From an uncultured Solimonas sp. (lineage in GTDB: Bacteria > Pseudomonadota > Gammaproteobacteria > Nevskiales > Nevskiaceae), in assembly GCA_946478985.1 (NCBI GenBank), contig CAMLDZ010000024.1, positions 1-34,750 on the forward strand: DNA of 34,750 nucleotides, in the 5' to 3' direction. The notes beneath the pieces were generated by a model. The model was not told where the DNA came from, did no database searches, and worked only from the letters and a program-made list of their open reading frames with translations. Of the stretch, positions 23,753 to 31,577 are shown piece after piece. The number at the start of each line of letters is the position of its first letter. Position 1 is the first letter of the stretch. The position numbers and the translations under genes were made by a program.

Positions 23753-23758
23753 TAGAAT
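23753..23758 (+). promoter_or_regulatory. Putative -10 box TAGAAT upstream of the Hsp70-like gene
   Basis: TAGAATGCGCGCCCC begins 37 nt before the ATG at 23790, in the short gap after the MFS gene. It is the same extended string as at 26663 and nearly that at 2019. A -35 match is weak. Confidence 0.5.
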
Positions 23759-23789
23759 GCGCGCCCCTTTTTCTGGCGCCCTTCCCAAG

Positions 23790-25040
23790 ATGAGCGTTTA
23801 CGCGGCAATCGACTTCGGTACGTCCAACTCGGCGGTCTGTCTGGGCAACGGCGCGCAGCGCCGGCTGCTGGCGCTGGAGGACGGCAAGGACACGATCCCG
23901 ACCGCGGTGTTCTTCAACGCCGACGACAACTGCACCGTGTTCGGCCGGCAGGCGATCGAGCAGTACCGCGAGGGCTACGGCGGGCGGCTGATGCGCTCGC
24001 TCAAGAGCCTGCTCGGCAGCGAGCTGCTCAACGACACCACGCTGGTCAACGGCAAGCCGATGGCGTACCGCGAGATCATCGCCGGCTTTCTTGCGCACCT
24101 GAAGCAGAGCATCGATGCCGCCGCCGGCAGCGCGGTGACGCAGCTGGTGCTGGGCCGGCCGGTGCACTTCGTCGACGACAGCGAGGAGCGCGACCAGCTC
24201 GCCGAAGCGACGCTGGCGGAGATCGCCCGTGAAGTCGGCTTCGGCGACGTGCGCTTCCAGTTCGAGCCGATCGCCGCTGCGCTGGATCTGGAAACGGAGC
24301 TGCAGCAGGAAACGCTGGTGCTGGTCGTCGACATCGGCGGCGGCACTTCCGACTTCTCGCTGGTGCGGCTGGACCCGCGCCGCGCCGCGCAGCTCGACCG
24401 CAGCGGCGACGTGCTGGCCAATGGCGGCGTGCACCTGGCCGGCACCGACTTCGACCAGCAGCTGAGCCTGGCCGCGGCGATGCCGCACCTGGGCCTCGGC
24501 CACATCGGCGAGACCGGCAAGCCGGTGCCGGCGCATACCTATTTCGAGCTGGCGACCTGGCACCGCATCAACTTCCTGTACACGCCGCGCGCGCTGTCGC
24601 AGGCGCAGACGCTGCGGCCGTTCTTCCGCGACGCCAGCCTGCACGAGCGGCTGATGAAGGTGCTGCGCGAGCGTGAAGGCCATCGCATCGCCGCGCGGAT
24701 CGAAGACGCCAAGGTGCAGGTGGCCGAGCATGGCGCCACTGCCATCGATCTCGGCTTCATCGATCGCGGCCTGCAGGCGCCGGTCGACGCGACGACGCTG
24801 GCCGGCGCGATCGACGCGGCGCTGCGCAAGATCGTCGCCGCCGCGGTTGCCACCTGCGCGCGCGCCGGCGTGGCACCGGCGCAGGTCGAGGCGCTCTACT
24901 TCACCGGCGGCTCGACCGGCCTGGGGGTGCTGCGCGAGGCGATCGCCGCGGCCTTTCCGGCCAGCCGCAGCCTCAGCGGCGACCGCTTCGCCAGCGTCGC
25001 GCGCGGCCTGGGTGTGCACGCCGGCGCGGTGTTCGCGTAA
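23790..25040 (+). CDS. Hsp70-family protein lacking a substrate-binding domain (YegD-like)
   Basis: A 416-residue actin/Hsp70-fold ATPase. Phosphate-1 loop: AAIDFGTSNSAVCL (residues 5-18). Phosphate-2 loop: VVDIGGGTSDFSLV. A C-terminal adenosine-type motif, YFTGGSTGLGVLREAI, is also present. The protein stops after the nucleotide-binding domain, with no DnaK-type substrate-binding domain or lid, as in E. coli YegD (450 residues). The cellular role of YegD proteins is not established. The start at 23790 puts the phosphate-1 loop at the expected distance from the N-terminus; the frame is open for 11 codons further upstream across the -10 box. Converges with the next gene across 6 nt. Confidence 0.88.
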   Translation: MSVYAAIDFGTSNSAVCLGNGAQRRLLALEDGKDTIPTAVFFNADDNCTVFGRQAIEQYREGYGGRLMRSLKSLLGSELLNDTTLVNGKPMAYREIIAGFLAHLKQSIDAAAGSAVTQLVLGRPVHFVDDSEERDQLAEATLAEIAREVGFGDVRFQFEPIAAALDLETELQQETLVLVVDIGGGTSDFSLVRLDPRRAAQLDRSGDVLANGGVHLAGTDFDQQLSLAAAMPHLGLGHIGETGKPVPAHTYFELATWHRINFLYTPRALSQAQTLRPFFRDASLHERLMKVLREREGHRIAARIEDAKVQVAEHGATAIDLGFIDRGLQAPVDATTLAGAIDAALRKIVAAAVATCARAGVAPAQVEALYFTGGSTGLGVLREAIAAAFPASRSLSGDRFASVARGLGVHAGAVFA

Positions 25041-25046
25041 GCCCGC

Positions 25047-26123
25047 TCAATCGCAATCGACCCAGGCCTCGACCTCGGCGCGCACCGCGCGCTCGATGGC
25101 GATGCCGTTGGGATAAGTGCCGAGCATCCCCTGCCGCGCCACCAGCCCGAAGTAGTTGCGCGGGCGATCCCAGTACGGATAGGCGCCATAGGCCCCGGGG
25201 CTGGATACCCGCTCACCCGGCACGCAGTCGTACTGCGCACTTTCGCACTCGTGCCAGAGGCCGAAGCCGTAGTGCCAGTCCTCGCCAAAGCCGGTGCGCG
25301 TCGGCGAGTTGGCGATCACCAGGCCGGCAATCTGGTCGCTGAGCATCTGCGCCATCAGGGAGCGGCCGAGCAGCTCGCCGGCTTGCAGGGCGCGCAGGAA
25401 CGCCAGGTACTCGTCGCCGTTCCAGTGCATGCCGCCGGCCAGCCGCGGATTGCCGGTGGACGGCAGGTCGTAGCGCGCGGTCGGAAACAGGCCGGTCTGC
25501 GCCTTGAACTCGTCGAACAGCGCCTGCCAGGACGCCAGCCCGCTGGCCTTCACCGCCATCAGCCCCGCCACCTGCAGGTGCGCGTTGCCGTAAAAGAACG
25601 CGACGCCGGGCTGCTGGCCGTGTCCGGCATTGAGGCGGGCGATGTTGAGCACGCAGGACTCGAAGTCGGAGAACGACGACAGCAGGCAGCTTGGCTCCTG
25701 GATCAGCCCCGAGCTGAAGCTGAGCAGCTGCGCCAGCGTCAGCCCGTACAGCGGATCGGTAGACGGTATATCCCAGCTGGCGATCCGGTCCTGCGGCCTA
25801 TCTTCCAGGCGCAGATGGCCGCGCTCGACCTGCCTGAGGATGATCACCGCCGACACCAGCTTGGAGGTCGACGCCGACTCGTAGACCGTCTGCAGGCTCG
25901 AACGCCCGCGCTGGTAAACGTAGCGCCGCCCGTCCGCGCGTTGCGCCGCGAACGAGAAATCCACTTCCGACGGCGCCTGCGCCAGCGCTGCGTCCAGTGC
26001 GGCGCTGCGCTCGTCCAGATTGCAGCTGCCGCCCTGCGAGGAGCTGCCCCCGCCGCACGCCACCAGTGCAGCGCCGAGCAGCAGCGTCACCAGCCGCCGG
26101 GCGGCCGGAACCGTGATCTTCAT
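25047..26123 (-). CDS. Serine beta-lactamase-fold lipoprotein (penicillin-binding/esterase type)
   Basis: A 358-residue lipoprotein with lipobox LVAC (C23) followed by a Gly/Ser linker. The serine hydrolase motifs of the beta-lactamase/class C family are present: S85-T-S-K88 (catalytic Ser and Lys in ESASTSKLV) and Y178-G-N180. A third motif position is probably in SSPGAYGAYPYWD (308-319), where many family members have H/K-x-G. Likely activity is hydrolysis of an ester or beta-lactam-like amide in the cell envelope; the substrate is unknown. The mature chain has six further cysteines (34, 146, 157, 293, 300, 357), unusual for the family, which could form three disulfides. Starts at 26123; no partner genes are evident. 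Confidence 0.82.
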   Translation of the reverse strand: MKITVPAARRLVTLLLGAALVACGGGSSSQGGSCNLDERSAALDAALAQAPSEVDFSFAAQRADGRRYVYQRGRSSLQTVYESASTSKLVSAVIILRQVERGHLRLEDRPQDRIASWDIPSTDPLYGLTLAQLLSFSSGLIQEPSCLLSSFSDFESCVLNIARLNAGHGQQPGVAFFYGNAHLQVAGLMAVKASGLASWQALFDEFKAQTGLFPTARYDLPSTGNPRLAGGMHWNGDEYLAFLRALQAGELLGRSLMAQMLSDQIAGLVIANSPTRTGFGEDWHYGFGLWHECESAQYDCVPGERVSSPGAYGAYPYWDRPRNYFGLVARQGMLGTYPNGIAIERAVRAEVEAWVDCD

Positions 26124-26225
26124 CCTTAGTTTTCCCCTGATGCCGATGCCGGCGCCCCGTGGACTGCTCCACGCAAAGCGCTTGCCAGCGCCGCCCCCGC
26201 GGCGCCACGGCCGTGTTGCTAGGCC

Positions 26226-26579
26226 CTAGCGAACTTCCCTGGCGCGCTTGAGCCAGTGCCGCGTGCGCCGCCGCGAGATCAGGATCGCCACCAGCGCGCC
26301 GACCGCGGCGCCGCAGATCAGCAGCGTGACGATCGTCGAGCCGGTGCCGAGGATGCGGTTCAGTGATGACAACACCGCGTCGAACTGCTGCTGATCGGAT
26401 TTGACCTTGGCAGCCTGCTGCAGCTTGCGATCGGAATCGCCGATGGTCTTCTCATCCTCGGCGAGGATGCGCAGGGTCATCGTCGGGTTCTGCTCGGCCG
26501 GCGGCGCCTCCTCGGCGGCACGGGCAAGAGGCGACAGGCTCAACAGGCAAAAGGCGGCCAGAAGGATACGGATGCTCAT
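26226..26579 (-). CDS. Small exported or membrane protein, function unknown
   Basis: I do not recognise a family. The 117-residue product has a signal peptide (MSIRILLAAFCLLSLSPLARA), a polar, Glu/Lys/Gln-rich middle of about 55 residues likely to be helical or coiled coil (MTLRILAEDEKTIGDSD, QQAAKVKSDQQQF), one strong membrane span at about 81-104 (TIVTLLICGAAVGALVAILI), and a basic tail RRRTRHWLKRAREVR. With the tail in the cytoplasm, the middle part would be periplasmic. A CATAAT box lies only 5 nt before the ATG, so the mRNA may be leaderless. It is divergent from rimO and 102 nt after the next gene's start region. Coding bias and signal peptide make it a credible gene. Confidence 0.7.
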   Translation of the reverse strand: MSIRILLAAFCLLSLSPLARAAEEAPPAEQNPTMTLRILAEDEKTIGDSDRKLQQAAKVKSDQQQFDAVLSSLNRILGTGSTIVTLLICGAAVGALVAILISRRRTRHWLKRAREVR

Positions 26580-26584
26580 GCGCC

Positions 26585-26590
26585 ATTATG
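26585..26590 (-). promoter_or_regulatory. Putative -10 box CATAAT abutting the small membrane-protein gene
   Basis: On the minus strand CATAAT (26590-26585) is followed by GGCGC and then the ATG at 26579. Spacing of 5 nt would put the transcription start at or within the start codon. No ribosome-binding site fits in between. Confidence 0.4.
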
Positions 26591-26662
26591 CCTGCCACCC
26601 TCCGCGCATCGGCATGGCGCGTCCGCCGGAACCCGCCCTGAGCGGGCCGCGCGCCGATTCTT

Positions 26663-26668
26663 TAGAAT
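26663..26668 (+). promoter_or_regulatory. Putative -10 box TAGAAT upstream of rimO
   Basis: TAGAATGCGCGCCCC is identical to the string before the Hsp70-like gene. It lies 37 nt before the rimO ATG, inside the 126-nt divergent gap. No good -35 match is present 16-18 bp upstream. Confidence 0.5.
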
Positions 26669-26705
26669 GCGCGCCCCGTTGTAGCCCGCGTCGAGCGTTG
26701 CGCCC

Positions 26706-28103
26706 ATGTCCCGTCCCGCCAGCCGTACCGCCGCCCCGCGGCGTTCGTCCAGCCAGAAGACCGCGGCCGCCGCGCCCAAGGTCGGCTTCGTTTCGCTCGG
26801 CTGCCCCAAGGCGCTGGTCGACTCCGAACGCATCCTCACGCAGCTGCGCGCCGAGGGTTACCAGACCACGCCGACCTATGACGCCGCCGACGTGGTGGTG
26901 ATCAACACCTGCGGCTTCATCGACGCCGCGGTCGAGGAATCGCTCGACGCCATCGGCGAGGCGATGGCCGAGAACGGCAAGGTCGTGGTCACCGGCTGCC
27001 TCGGCGCCAAGGGCGATCTGATCAAGTCCAAATTCCCGGACGTGCTGTCGATCACCGGCCCGCAGGACTACGCCGGCGTGATGAAGGCGGTGCACGCCGT
27101 GGCGCCACCGGCGCACGATCCCTTCACCAGCCTGGTGCCGGCGCCGCGGCGCCGCGGCGCCGACGACGTCGGCATCAAGCTGACGCCGAAGCACTACGCC
27201 TACCTGAAGATTTCCGAAGGCTGCAACCACAAGTGCAGCTTCTGCATCATCCCGTCGATGCGCGGCCGCCTCGACTCGCGACCGGTCGCCGAAGTGCTGA
27301 GCGAAGCCGAGCGCCTGGTGAAGGCCGGCGTGCAGGAACTGCTGGTGATCTCGCAGGACACCTCGGCCTACGGCGCGGACCTGAAGTACGCCAAGGGCCG
27401 CTGGCGCGACCGCGAGTATGAAACCCGCATGCTCGGCCTCTGCGAAGGCCTGTCGGAGCTCGGCGCCTGGGTGCGCCTGCACTACGTCTACCCGTATCCG
27501 CACGTCGACGACATCATCGGCCTGATGGCCGAGCGCAAGGTCCTGCCGTATCTGGACATCCCGTTCCAGCACGCGTCGAAGTCGGTGCTCAAGGCGATGA
27601 AGCGCCCGGCTGCTGCCGAAAACACGCTCAAGCGGCTCGCCGCCTGGCGCGCGATCTGCCCGGACATCGCCATCCGCAGTACCTTCATCGTCGGCTTCCC
27701 CGGCGAGACCGAAGCCGATTTCGAGCTGCTGCTCGACTGGCTCGACGAGGCACAGCTCGACCGCGTCGGCTGCTTCACCTACTCGCCGGTCGAAGGCGCC
27801 ACCGCCAACGCGCTGCCGGGCGAAGTGCCGGAGGAAGTGAAGCTGGAACGCCAGCAGCGCTTCATGGACCGGCAGGCCGAGATCAGCGCCGCCAAGCTGC
27901 AGAACAAGATTGGCCAGACCATCGAAGTGCTGGTCGACGAGGCGCATGACGATGCCGCCAGCGTTGCCCGCAGCTGGGCCGACGCGCCGGAGATCGACGG
28001 CAAGGTCTATATCCAGGGCAAGCTGAAACCCGTTCCCGGCCAGCGCATGAAGGTCAAGGTCGTCGACGCCGACGAGCATGACCTGTTCGCGAAGATCGTC
28101 TAG
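26706..28103 (+). CDS. rimO: Ribosomal protein uS12 methylthiotransferase RimO
   Basis: A 465-residue radical-SAM methylthiotransferase that adds a methylthio group to the conserved aspartate of ribosomal protein S12. The N-terminal UPF0004 domain has its three cluster cysteines C33 ([12 protein letters not shown]), C69 (NTCGF) and C98 (VTGCLG). The radical SAM cluster is C173-x3-C177-x2-C180 (CNHKCSFC). A C-terminal TRAM domain follows ([11 protein letters not shown] ... [13 protein letters not shown]). The [12 protein letters not shown] phrase separates RimO from MiaB. A 24-residue Ala/Arg/Lys-rich N-terminal extension precedes the first strand, longer than in E. coli RimO (441 residues). 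The ATG at 26706 fits the promoter position; a later start would remove the extension but no better candidate is visible. Confidence 0.96.
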   Translation: MSRPASRTAAPRRSSSQKTAAAAPKVGFVSLGCPKALVDSERILTQLRAEGYQTTPTYDAADVVVINTCGFIDAAVEESLDAIGEAMAENGKVVVTGCLGAKGDLIKSKFPDVLSITGPQDYAGVMKAVHAVAPPAHDPFTSLVPAPRRRGADDVGIKLTPKHYAYLKISEGCNHKCSFCIIPSMRGRLDSRPVAEVLSEAERLVKAGVQELLVISQDTSAYGADLKYAKGRWRDREYETRMLGLCEGLSELGAWVRLHYVYPYPHVDDIIGLMAERKVLPYLDIPFQHASKSVLKAMKRPAAAENTLKRLAAWRAICPDIAIRSTFIVGFPGETEADFELLLDWLDEAQLDRVGCFTYSPVEGATANALPGEVPEEVKLERQQRFMDRQAEISAAKLQNKIGQTIEVLVDEAHDDAASVARSWADAPEIDGKVYIQGKLKPVPGQRMKVKVVDADEHDLFAKIV

Positions 28104-28115
28104 CAGCAACAGACC

Positions 28116-29015
28116 TCAGCCCAGCGCCCAGCTCCACAACGGCACCGTCGCAAAGCCGAGCAGCGTACCGGCCGTGACGATGGTGCCGGCGACCGGCGGA
28201 TCGAGCTTGTACTGATCGGCGAGGATACCAGCCGAGATCATCGGCGGCATCGCCGACTGCAGGACGGCGATCGTCAGCGGCAATCCCTGCGCGCCCAGCA
28301 GCAAGCCGACGCCGAGGATCGCCAGCGGCGCGAGCGCGAGCTTGTACGCAAGGCCCAGGCCCGCCGCCGTGAGCTGGTCGCGCCCCATGTGCAGCGACAG
28401 CCGCAGGCCGACCACGAACAGCGCGATCGGTGTCAGCGTCTGCGCGAGGCGGTGGAGGATGCCTTCGAGCATCTCCGGCCAGCCGCCCAGGGCACCAACC
28501 AGTAGACCGCAGACCAGGCCGATGAAGGCCGGGAACAGCAGCACACGCTTGATGATCTCCGCCGGCTTGGGCTTCTGTCCGGCATAGGTGGCGGCGACGG
28601 TGACGCCGCCGACCGCGAGCGCGACGAAGCAGCCGGCCTGGTCGGCGATGATGCCGAGCGCCAGCCCTTCGCGGCCGCGCAGCGCTTCGAGCAGCGGATA
28701 GCCGATGAACGAGGTGTTGCCCAGGCCGGCGACCAGCGTCACCGCGCCGATGCGGCTGCGGCTCCAGCCCAGCGCACGGCCGAGCGCGGCGAAGCCTAGC
28801 CAGGCGATGAGGAACAGCAGCCACTGCGAGACGATCAGGTACAGCATGTGGCCGTCGAAACGCATCTGCGCGCCGAGTTCCAGCGTCATTGCCGGCAGCG
28901 CGATGTTGATCAGCCACCAGTTGAGATTCGGCGCCAGACCGATCGGCGGGCGCAGCCAGCGCGCGACGACGGCACCGAGTGCCAGACAGCTGATCAGCAA
29001 GGTAAGTGCGGCCAT
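28116..29015 (-). CDS. AEC (auxin efflux carrier) family transporter
   Basis: A 299-residue membrane protein with about ten predicted spans in two five-helix halves. Family hallmarks are visible: NWWLINIALPAMTLELGAQ early, LGNTSFIGYPLLEAL in the fourth helix region, and LQSAMPPMISAGILADQYKLDPPVAGTIV in the second half, where the paired helix breaks form the crossover. Bacterial AEC proteins (MdcF, YfdV relatives) move small organic anions such as malonate or oxalate; the substrate here is unknown. It converges with rimO across 12 nt. A TAAAAT box lies 9 nt before the ATG, suggesting a leaderless or very short-leader mRNA. Confidence 0.88.
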   Translation of the reverse strand: MAALTLLISCLALGAVVARWLRPPIGLAPNLNWWLINIALPAMTLELGAQMRFDGHMLYLIVSQWLLFLIAWLGFAALGRALGWSRSRIGAVTLVAGLGNTSFIGYPLLEALRGREGLALGIIADQAGCFVALAVGGVTVAATYAGQKPKPAEIIKRVLLFPAFIGLVCGLLVGALGGWPEMLEGILHRLAQTLTPIALFVVGLRLSLHMGRDQLTAAGLGLAYKLALAPLAILGVGLLLGAQGLPLTIAVLQSAMPPMISAGILADQYKLDPPVAGTIVTAGTLLGFATVPLWSWALG

Positions 29016-29357
29016 GGGGGCGCGATTTTAAAGGGCTGGCCGCGGCGCGGCATCCGGCGCCGGTCGGGCACAAGCCCGCGGCGGCAATCCGGCCGGAACT
29101 TCTGCCGCATGTCGGCCCCTAAAACTTCAGGCGGTGCGCAACAGGACTCCGGCCAGGCGGACGCGGTGCCGGTCCGGCGCCACACGGCTTTGCAGCAGGT
29201 GGCGCGCAGCTGGAGTCGCTGCCGCGATGTTTGCAGGACCACCGCCCGGGGAGGCGCGAGCGGTTGCGCCTCCCCTTCGCCGCGGCGGCAACGCCGGCAT
29301 TCGGGCCGTGTTCATGTCGTCGCCGGCAGCCTGCCAGGACTACCACGGAGCATCGAC
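29016..29357. other. 342-nt intergenic region with a 10-bp hairpin
   Basis: I see no convincing gene here; short open frames on both strands have Arg/Pro/Ala-rich shadow composition. The region holds the AEC promoter near 29025, and a perfect stem GGGGAGGCGC (29248-29257) / GCGCCTCCCC (29266-29275) with an 8-nt loop, about 80 nt before the PfpI-like gene. The stem has no T run. It might be a leader structure or a transcription stop for upstream reading. CACGGAG (29344-29350) is a fair ribosome-binding site for the next gene. Confidence 0.5.
29025..29030 (-). promoter_or_regulatory. Putative -10 box TAAAAT next to the AEC transporter start
   Basis: On the minus strand TTTAAAATCGCGCCCCC leads straight into the ATG at 29015. 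TAAAAT (29030-29025) is 9 nt from the start codon, so transcription would begin about at the ATG. Confidence 0.45.
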
Positions 29358-30194
29358 ATGGCGAACAAATCCGCCCGCAACGCAAGCTCAGGCAAAGCCC
29401 CGCGCAAGACTCCCGTTCCGCCAGGCGCGCGTCGCGCCGAACACAAGGCCGCAACCGCACAGCCGCACAGCGAGGGCGAAGTCGATCGCACGCTCAAGGA
29501 AACCTTTCCCGCCAGCGACGCGCCGGTCTGGGGCGGGTCCGAGGCCGAGCGGCAGCGCCGCATCCGCAAGGCCCAGGCCCGCGAACAGTCCGCCGCGACG
29601 CCAGCGCAGGAGGGACGCCTGCGCGGCAAGACCTTCGCGATCCTCGCCACGCACGGTTTCGAGCAGTCCGAGCTGATGGAGCCACGCCGCGCGCTGCAGG
29701 CGCAGGGGGCGGCCGTGGAGATCGTCTCGCTGGAGACCGGCAGGATCCGCGGCTGGCGGCTGAGGGAATGGGGCGACGAGATCGACGTCGATCTCGACAT
29801 CACCGCCGCCAGCCCCGGCCGCTACGACGGACTGGTGCTGCCCGGCGGCACGCTCAGCGCCGACACCCTGCGCAACGAACCGCGGGCGGTGAAGTTCGTT
29901 CAGGACTTCTTCGACAACGGCAAGCCGGTCGCGGCGATCTGTCACGCGCCCTGGCTGCTGGTGGAGGCCGGCGTGGTCCGCGACCGCCGACTGACATCCT
30001 GGCCGTCGCTGAAGACCGACCTGCGCAATGCCGGAGGCGACTGGCGCGACGAGGAGGTTGTGCGCGACAAGCGGCTGGTGACCAGCCGCAAGCCCGACGA
30101 TATCCCGGCATTCAACCGCGAGATGATCGAACTGTTCGCCGAGTTCCGCAGCAAGCAGGAGCGCAAGACCAGGATCGGCGCGCCGGACATCTGA
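29358..30194 (+). CDS. PfpI/DJ-1-family protein with N-terminal ETFPASD extension
   Basis: A 278-residue protein. Residues about 90-262 form a class I glutamine amidotransferase-like PfpI domain: GKTFAILATHGFEQSELMEP with the catalytic-type E102, DGLVLPGG, and the nucleophile elbow AAICHAPWLL with C195-H196. Characterised relatives act as general stress proteins, glyoxalases or chaperones. The first 85 residues are extra. They are basic and low-complexity, then contain EVDRTLKETFPASDAPVWGG (40-60), a motif otherwise seen in small stand-alone proteins of unknown function. The start at 29358 follows a CACGGAG sequence 7 nt upstream. No operon partners. The fusion could be a stress-response variant; function beyond the family is not known. 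Confidence 0.85.
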   Translation: MANKSARNASSGKAPRKTPVPPGARRAEHKAATAQPHSEGEVDRTLKETFPASDAPVWGGSEAERQRRIRKAQAREQSAATPAQEGRLRGKTFAILATHGFEQSELMEPRRALQAQGAAVEIVSLETGRIRGWRLREWGDEIDVDLDITAASPGRYDGLVLPGGTLSADTLRNEPRAVKFVQDFFDNGKPVAAICHAPWLLVEAGVVRDRRLTSWPSLKTDLRNAGGDWRDEEVVRDKRLVTSRKPDDIPAFNREMIELFAEFRSKQERKTRIGAPDI

Positions 30195-30294
30195 GCCGCT
30201 GCCGCGAGGTCGGCAGATGCCGCAATCCGATTGGTGGCGCCGACCGGTGGCGCTTATGCACAGGCGGCAGTAGCAACACCCCACGCCCGCGTGC

Positions 30295-30323
30295 TTGAGC
30301 GCGCGCGCGGGGCGGCGGATAAA
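30295..30323 (+). promoter_or_regulatory. Putative promoter TTGAGC-N17-GATAAA before the REC-EAL gene
   Basis: TTGAGC (30295-30300) and GATAAA (30318-30323) each match the sigma-70 consensus at four of six positions with the ideal 17-bp spacer, 29 nt before the ATG at 30353. Confidence 0.45.
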
Positions 30324-30352
30324 GGCAGCGAAGCTCCACGAGATCTGCCGCC

Positions 30353-31555
30353 ATGTCCGCCACGCCCTTCGCCGCACTGTCCGCCCTGGTCATCGACGCC
30401 AGCGCCGCGCGCCGGCAGCTGATCGCCTCCTGCCTCTGGCAACTCGGCCTGCGCCACGTCTACGAAGCCGCGGACAGCGCCTCGGCGCTGCAGCACATGC
30501 GCAGCAACTGGCCGCGACCGGAGCTGCTGGTCTGCGACTTCCGCCTCGGCGACGACGAGCGCGCCGGCACGCTGCGCGCGCTGGCCGTCGAGCAGCCGAC
30601 ACTGGGGCTGGTCATCAGCGCGGCTTTCGATAGCGAGCACCCGGATGCCGCCGGGCTGGTGCTGCAGGCCTGCGGCCTGCACCTGGTCGGCGCGCTGCCG
30701 CCGAGCTTCACCCTGCTGCAGCTGCAGCGGCTGATCGAGGCGCATGTCTCGCCGCGGCGGCCGCGCCGCGCCGCGCCGCCGCATCGGCTCGATGCCGACA
30801 CCGTCGCCACAGCGCTGCGCGAGCAATGGATCCAGGTGCACTACCAGCCGCAGATCCGCCTCGCCGACAACGCGCTGGTCGCGGTCGAGGCGCTGGTGCG
30901 GCTCGAACATCCGCAGCATGGGCTGATGGCGGCCGGCAGCTTCGTGCCGGTGGCCGACGCCGCCGGCTTCGCACCGGCGCTGGCCATCCGCGTGATGGAG
31001 CTGGCGATCACCCAGCTCGGTGAATGGTGGCGCGGCGGCCTGCGCATCGGCCTGTCGATCAACCTGTCGCCGCGCGCGCTGACGCGCGTCTACCTGCCGG
31101 AAGTCGCCGCCGAACTGGCCAGCCGCGCCGAAGTCTCGCCGAGCAGCATCACCTTCGAGCTGACCGAAGACGGCATGCCGCGCGACTCCGAGATCCTGCA
31201 GTCGATGAACCGCCTGCGCAGCTACGATTTCCGCCTTGCCGTCGATGATTACGGCAGTGGCCTGACCGGCCTGCAGCGCCTCAAGACGATGCCGTTCTCG
31301 GAACTCAAGATCGACCGCAGCGTGGTCGCCGGTGCCGCCGATGACGTCGACCTGCGCGCGATCCTCAGCGCCAGCGTGCAGCTTGCGCGGCAGCTGCGGC
31401 TCGACATCGTCGCCGAAGGCGTCGAGCGCCAAGAAGACTGGGACGTACTGCGCGAGGTGCAGTGCACGCGCGCGCAAGGCTATCTGGCCGCCAAGCCGAT
31501 GCCGCCGCAGCACGTGCACCCGTGGGCGCACGACTGGGGCGGCCGGCTGCAGTGA
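30353..31555 (+). CDS. Response-regulator receiver-like domain + EAL cyclic-di-GMP phosphodiesterase
   Basis: A 400-residue cytoplasmic protein. Residues about 8-128 are a CheY-like receiver with D15 and a phosphoacceptor-position D62 (LLVCDFRLGD), but the conserved Lys near the end of strand 5 is missing (LVGALPPSF where K-P is normal) and one of the two N-terminal acidic residues is absent. Residues about 155-395 are an EAL domain with VEALVRLEHP (the EAL signature), SINLSPR, FELTED, DDYGSG (DDFGTG loop), ELKIDRS, EGVE and QGYLAAKPM. All metal and catalytic positions seem present, so c-di-GMP hydrolysis to pGpG is likely. Control by phosphorylation is doubtful because of the altered receiver. 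No kinase gene is adjacent. Confidence 0.9.
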   Translation: MSATPFAALSALVIDASAARRQLIASCLWQLGLRHVYEAADSASALQHMRSNWPRPELLVCDFRLGDDERAGTLRALAVEQPTLGLVISAAFDSEHPDAAGLVLQACGLHLVGALPPSFTLLQLQRLIEAHVSPRRPRRAAPPHRLDADTVATALREQWIQVHYQPQIRLADNALVAVEALVRLEHPQHGLMAAGSFVPVADAAGFAPALAIRVMELAITQLGEWWRGGLRIGLSINLSPRALTRVYLPEVAAELASRAEVSPSSITFELTEDGMPRDSEILQSMNRLRSYDFRLAVDDYGSGLTGLQRLKTMPFSELKIDRSVVAGAADDVDLRAILSASVQLARQLRLDIVAEGVERQEDWDVLREVQCTRAQGYLAAKPMPPQHVHPWAHDWGGRLQ

Positions 31556-31577
31556 CTGTCGCCGCCGGGGCGCCGCC

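Noticed and set aside
28994..29242. Possible 82-codon minus-strand gene in the gap before the PfpI-like gene
   Set aside because: No ribosome-binding site, no recognisable motif, Arg/Pro/Cys-rich shadow composition, and it runs through the AEC promoter and start region.
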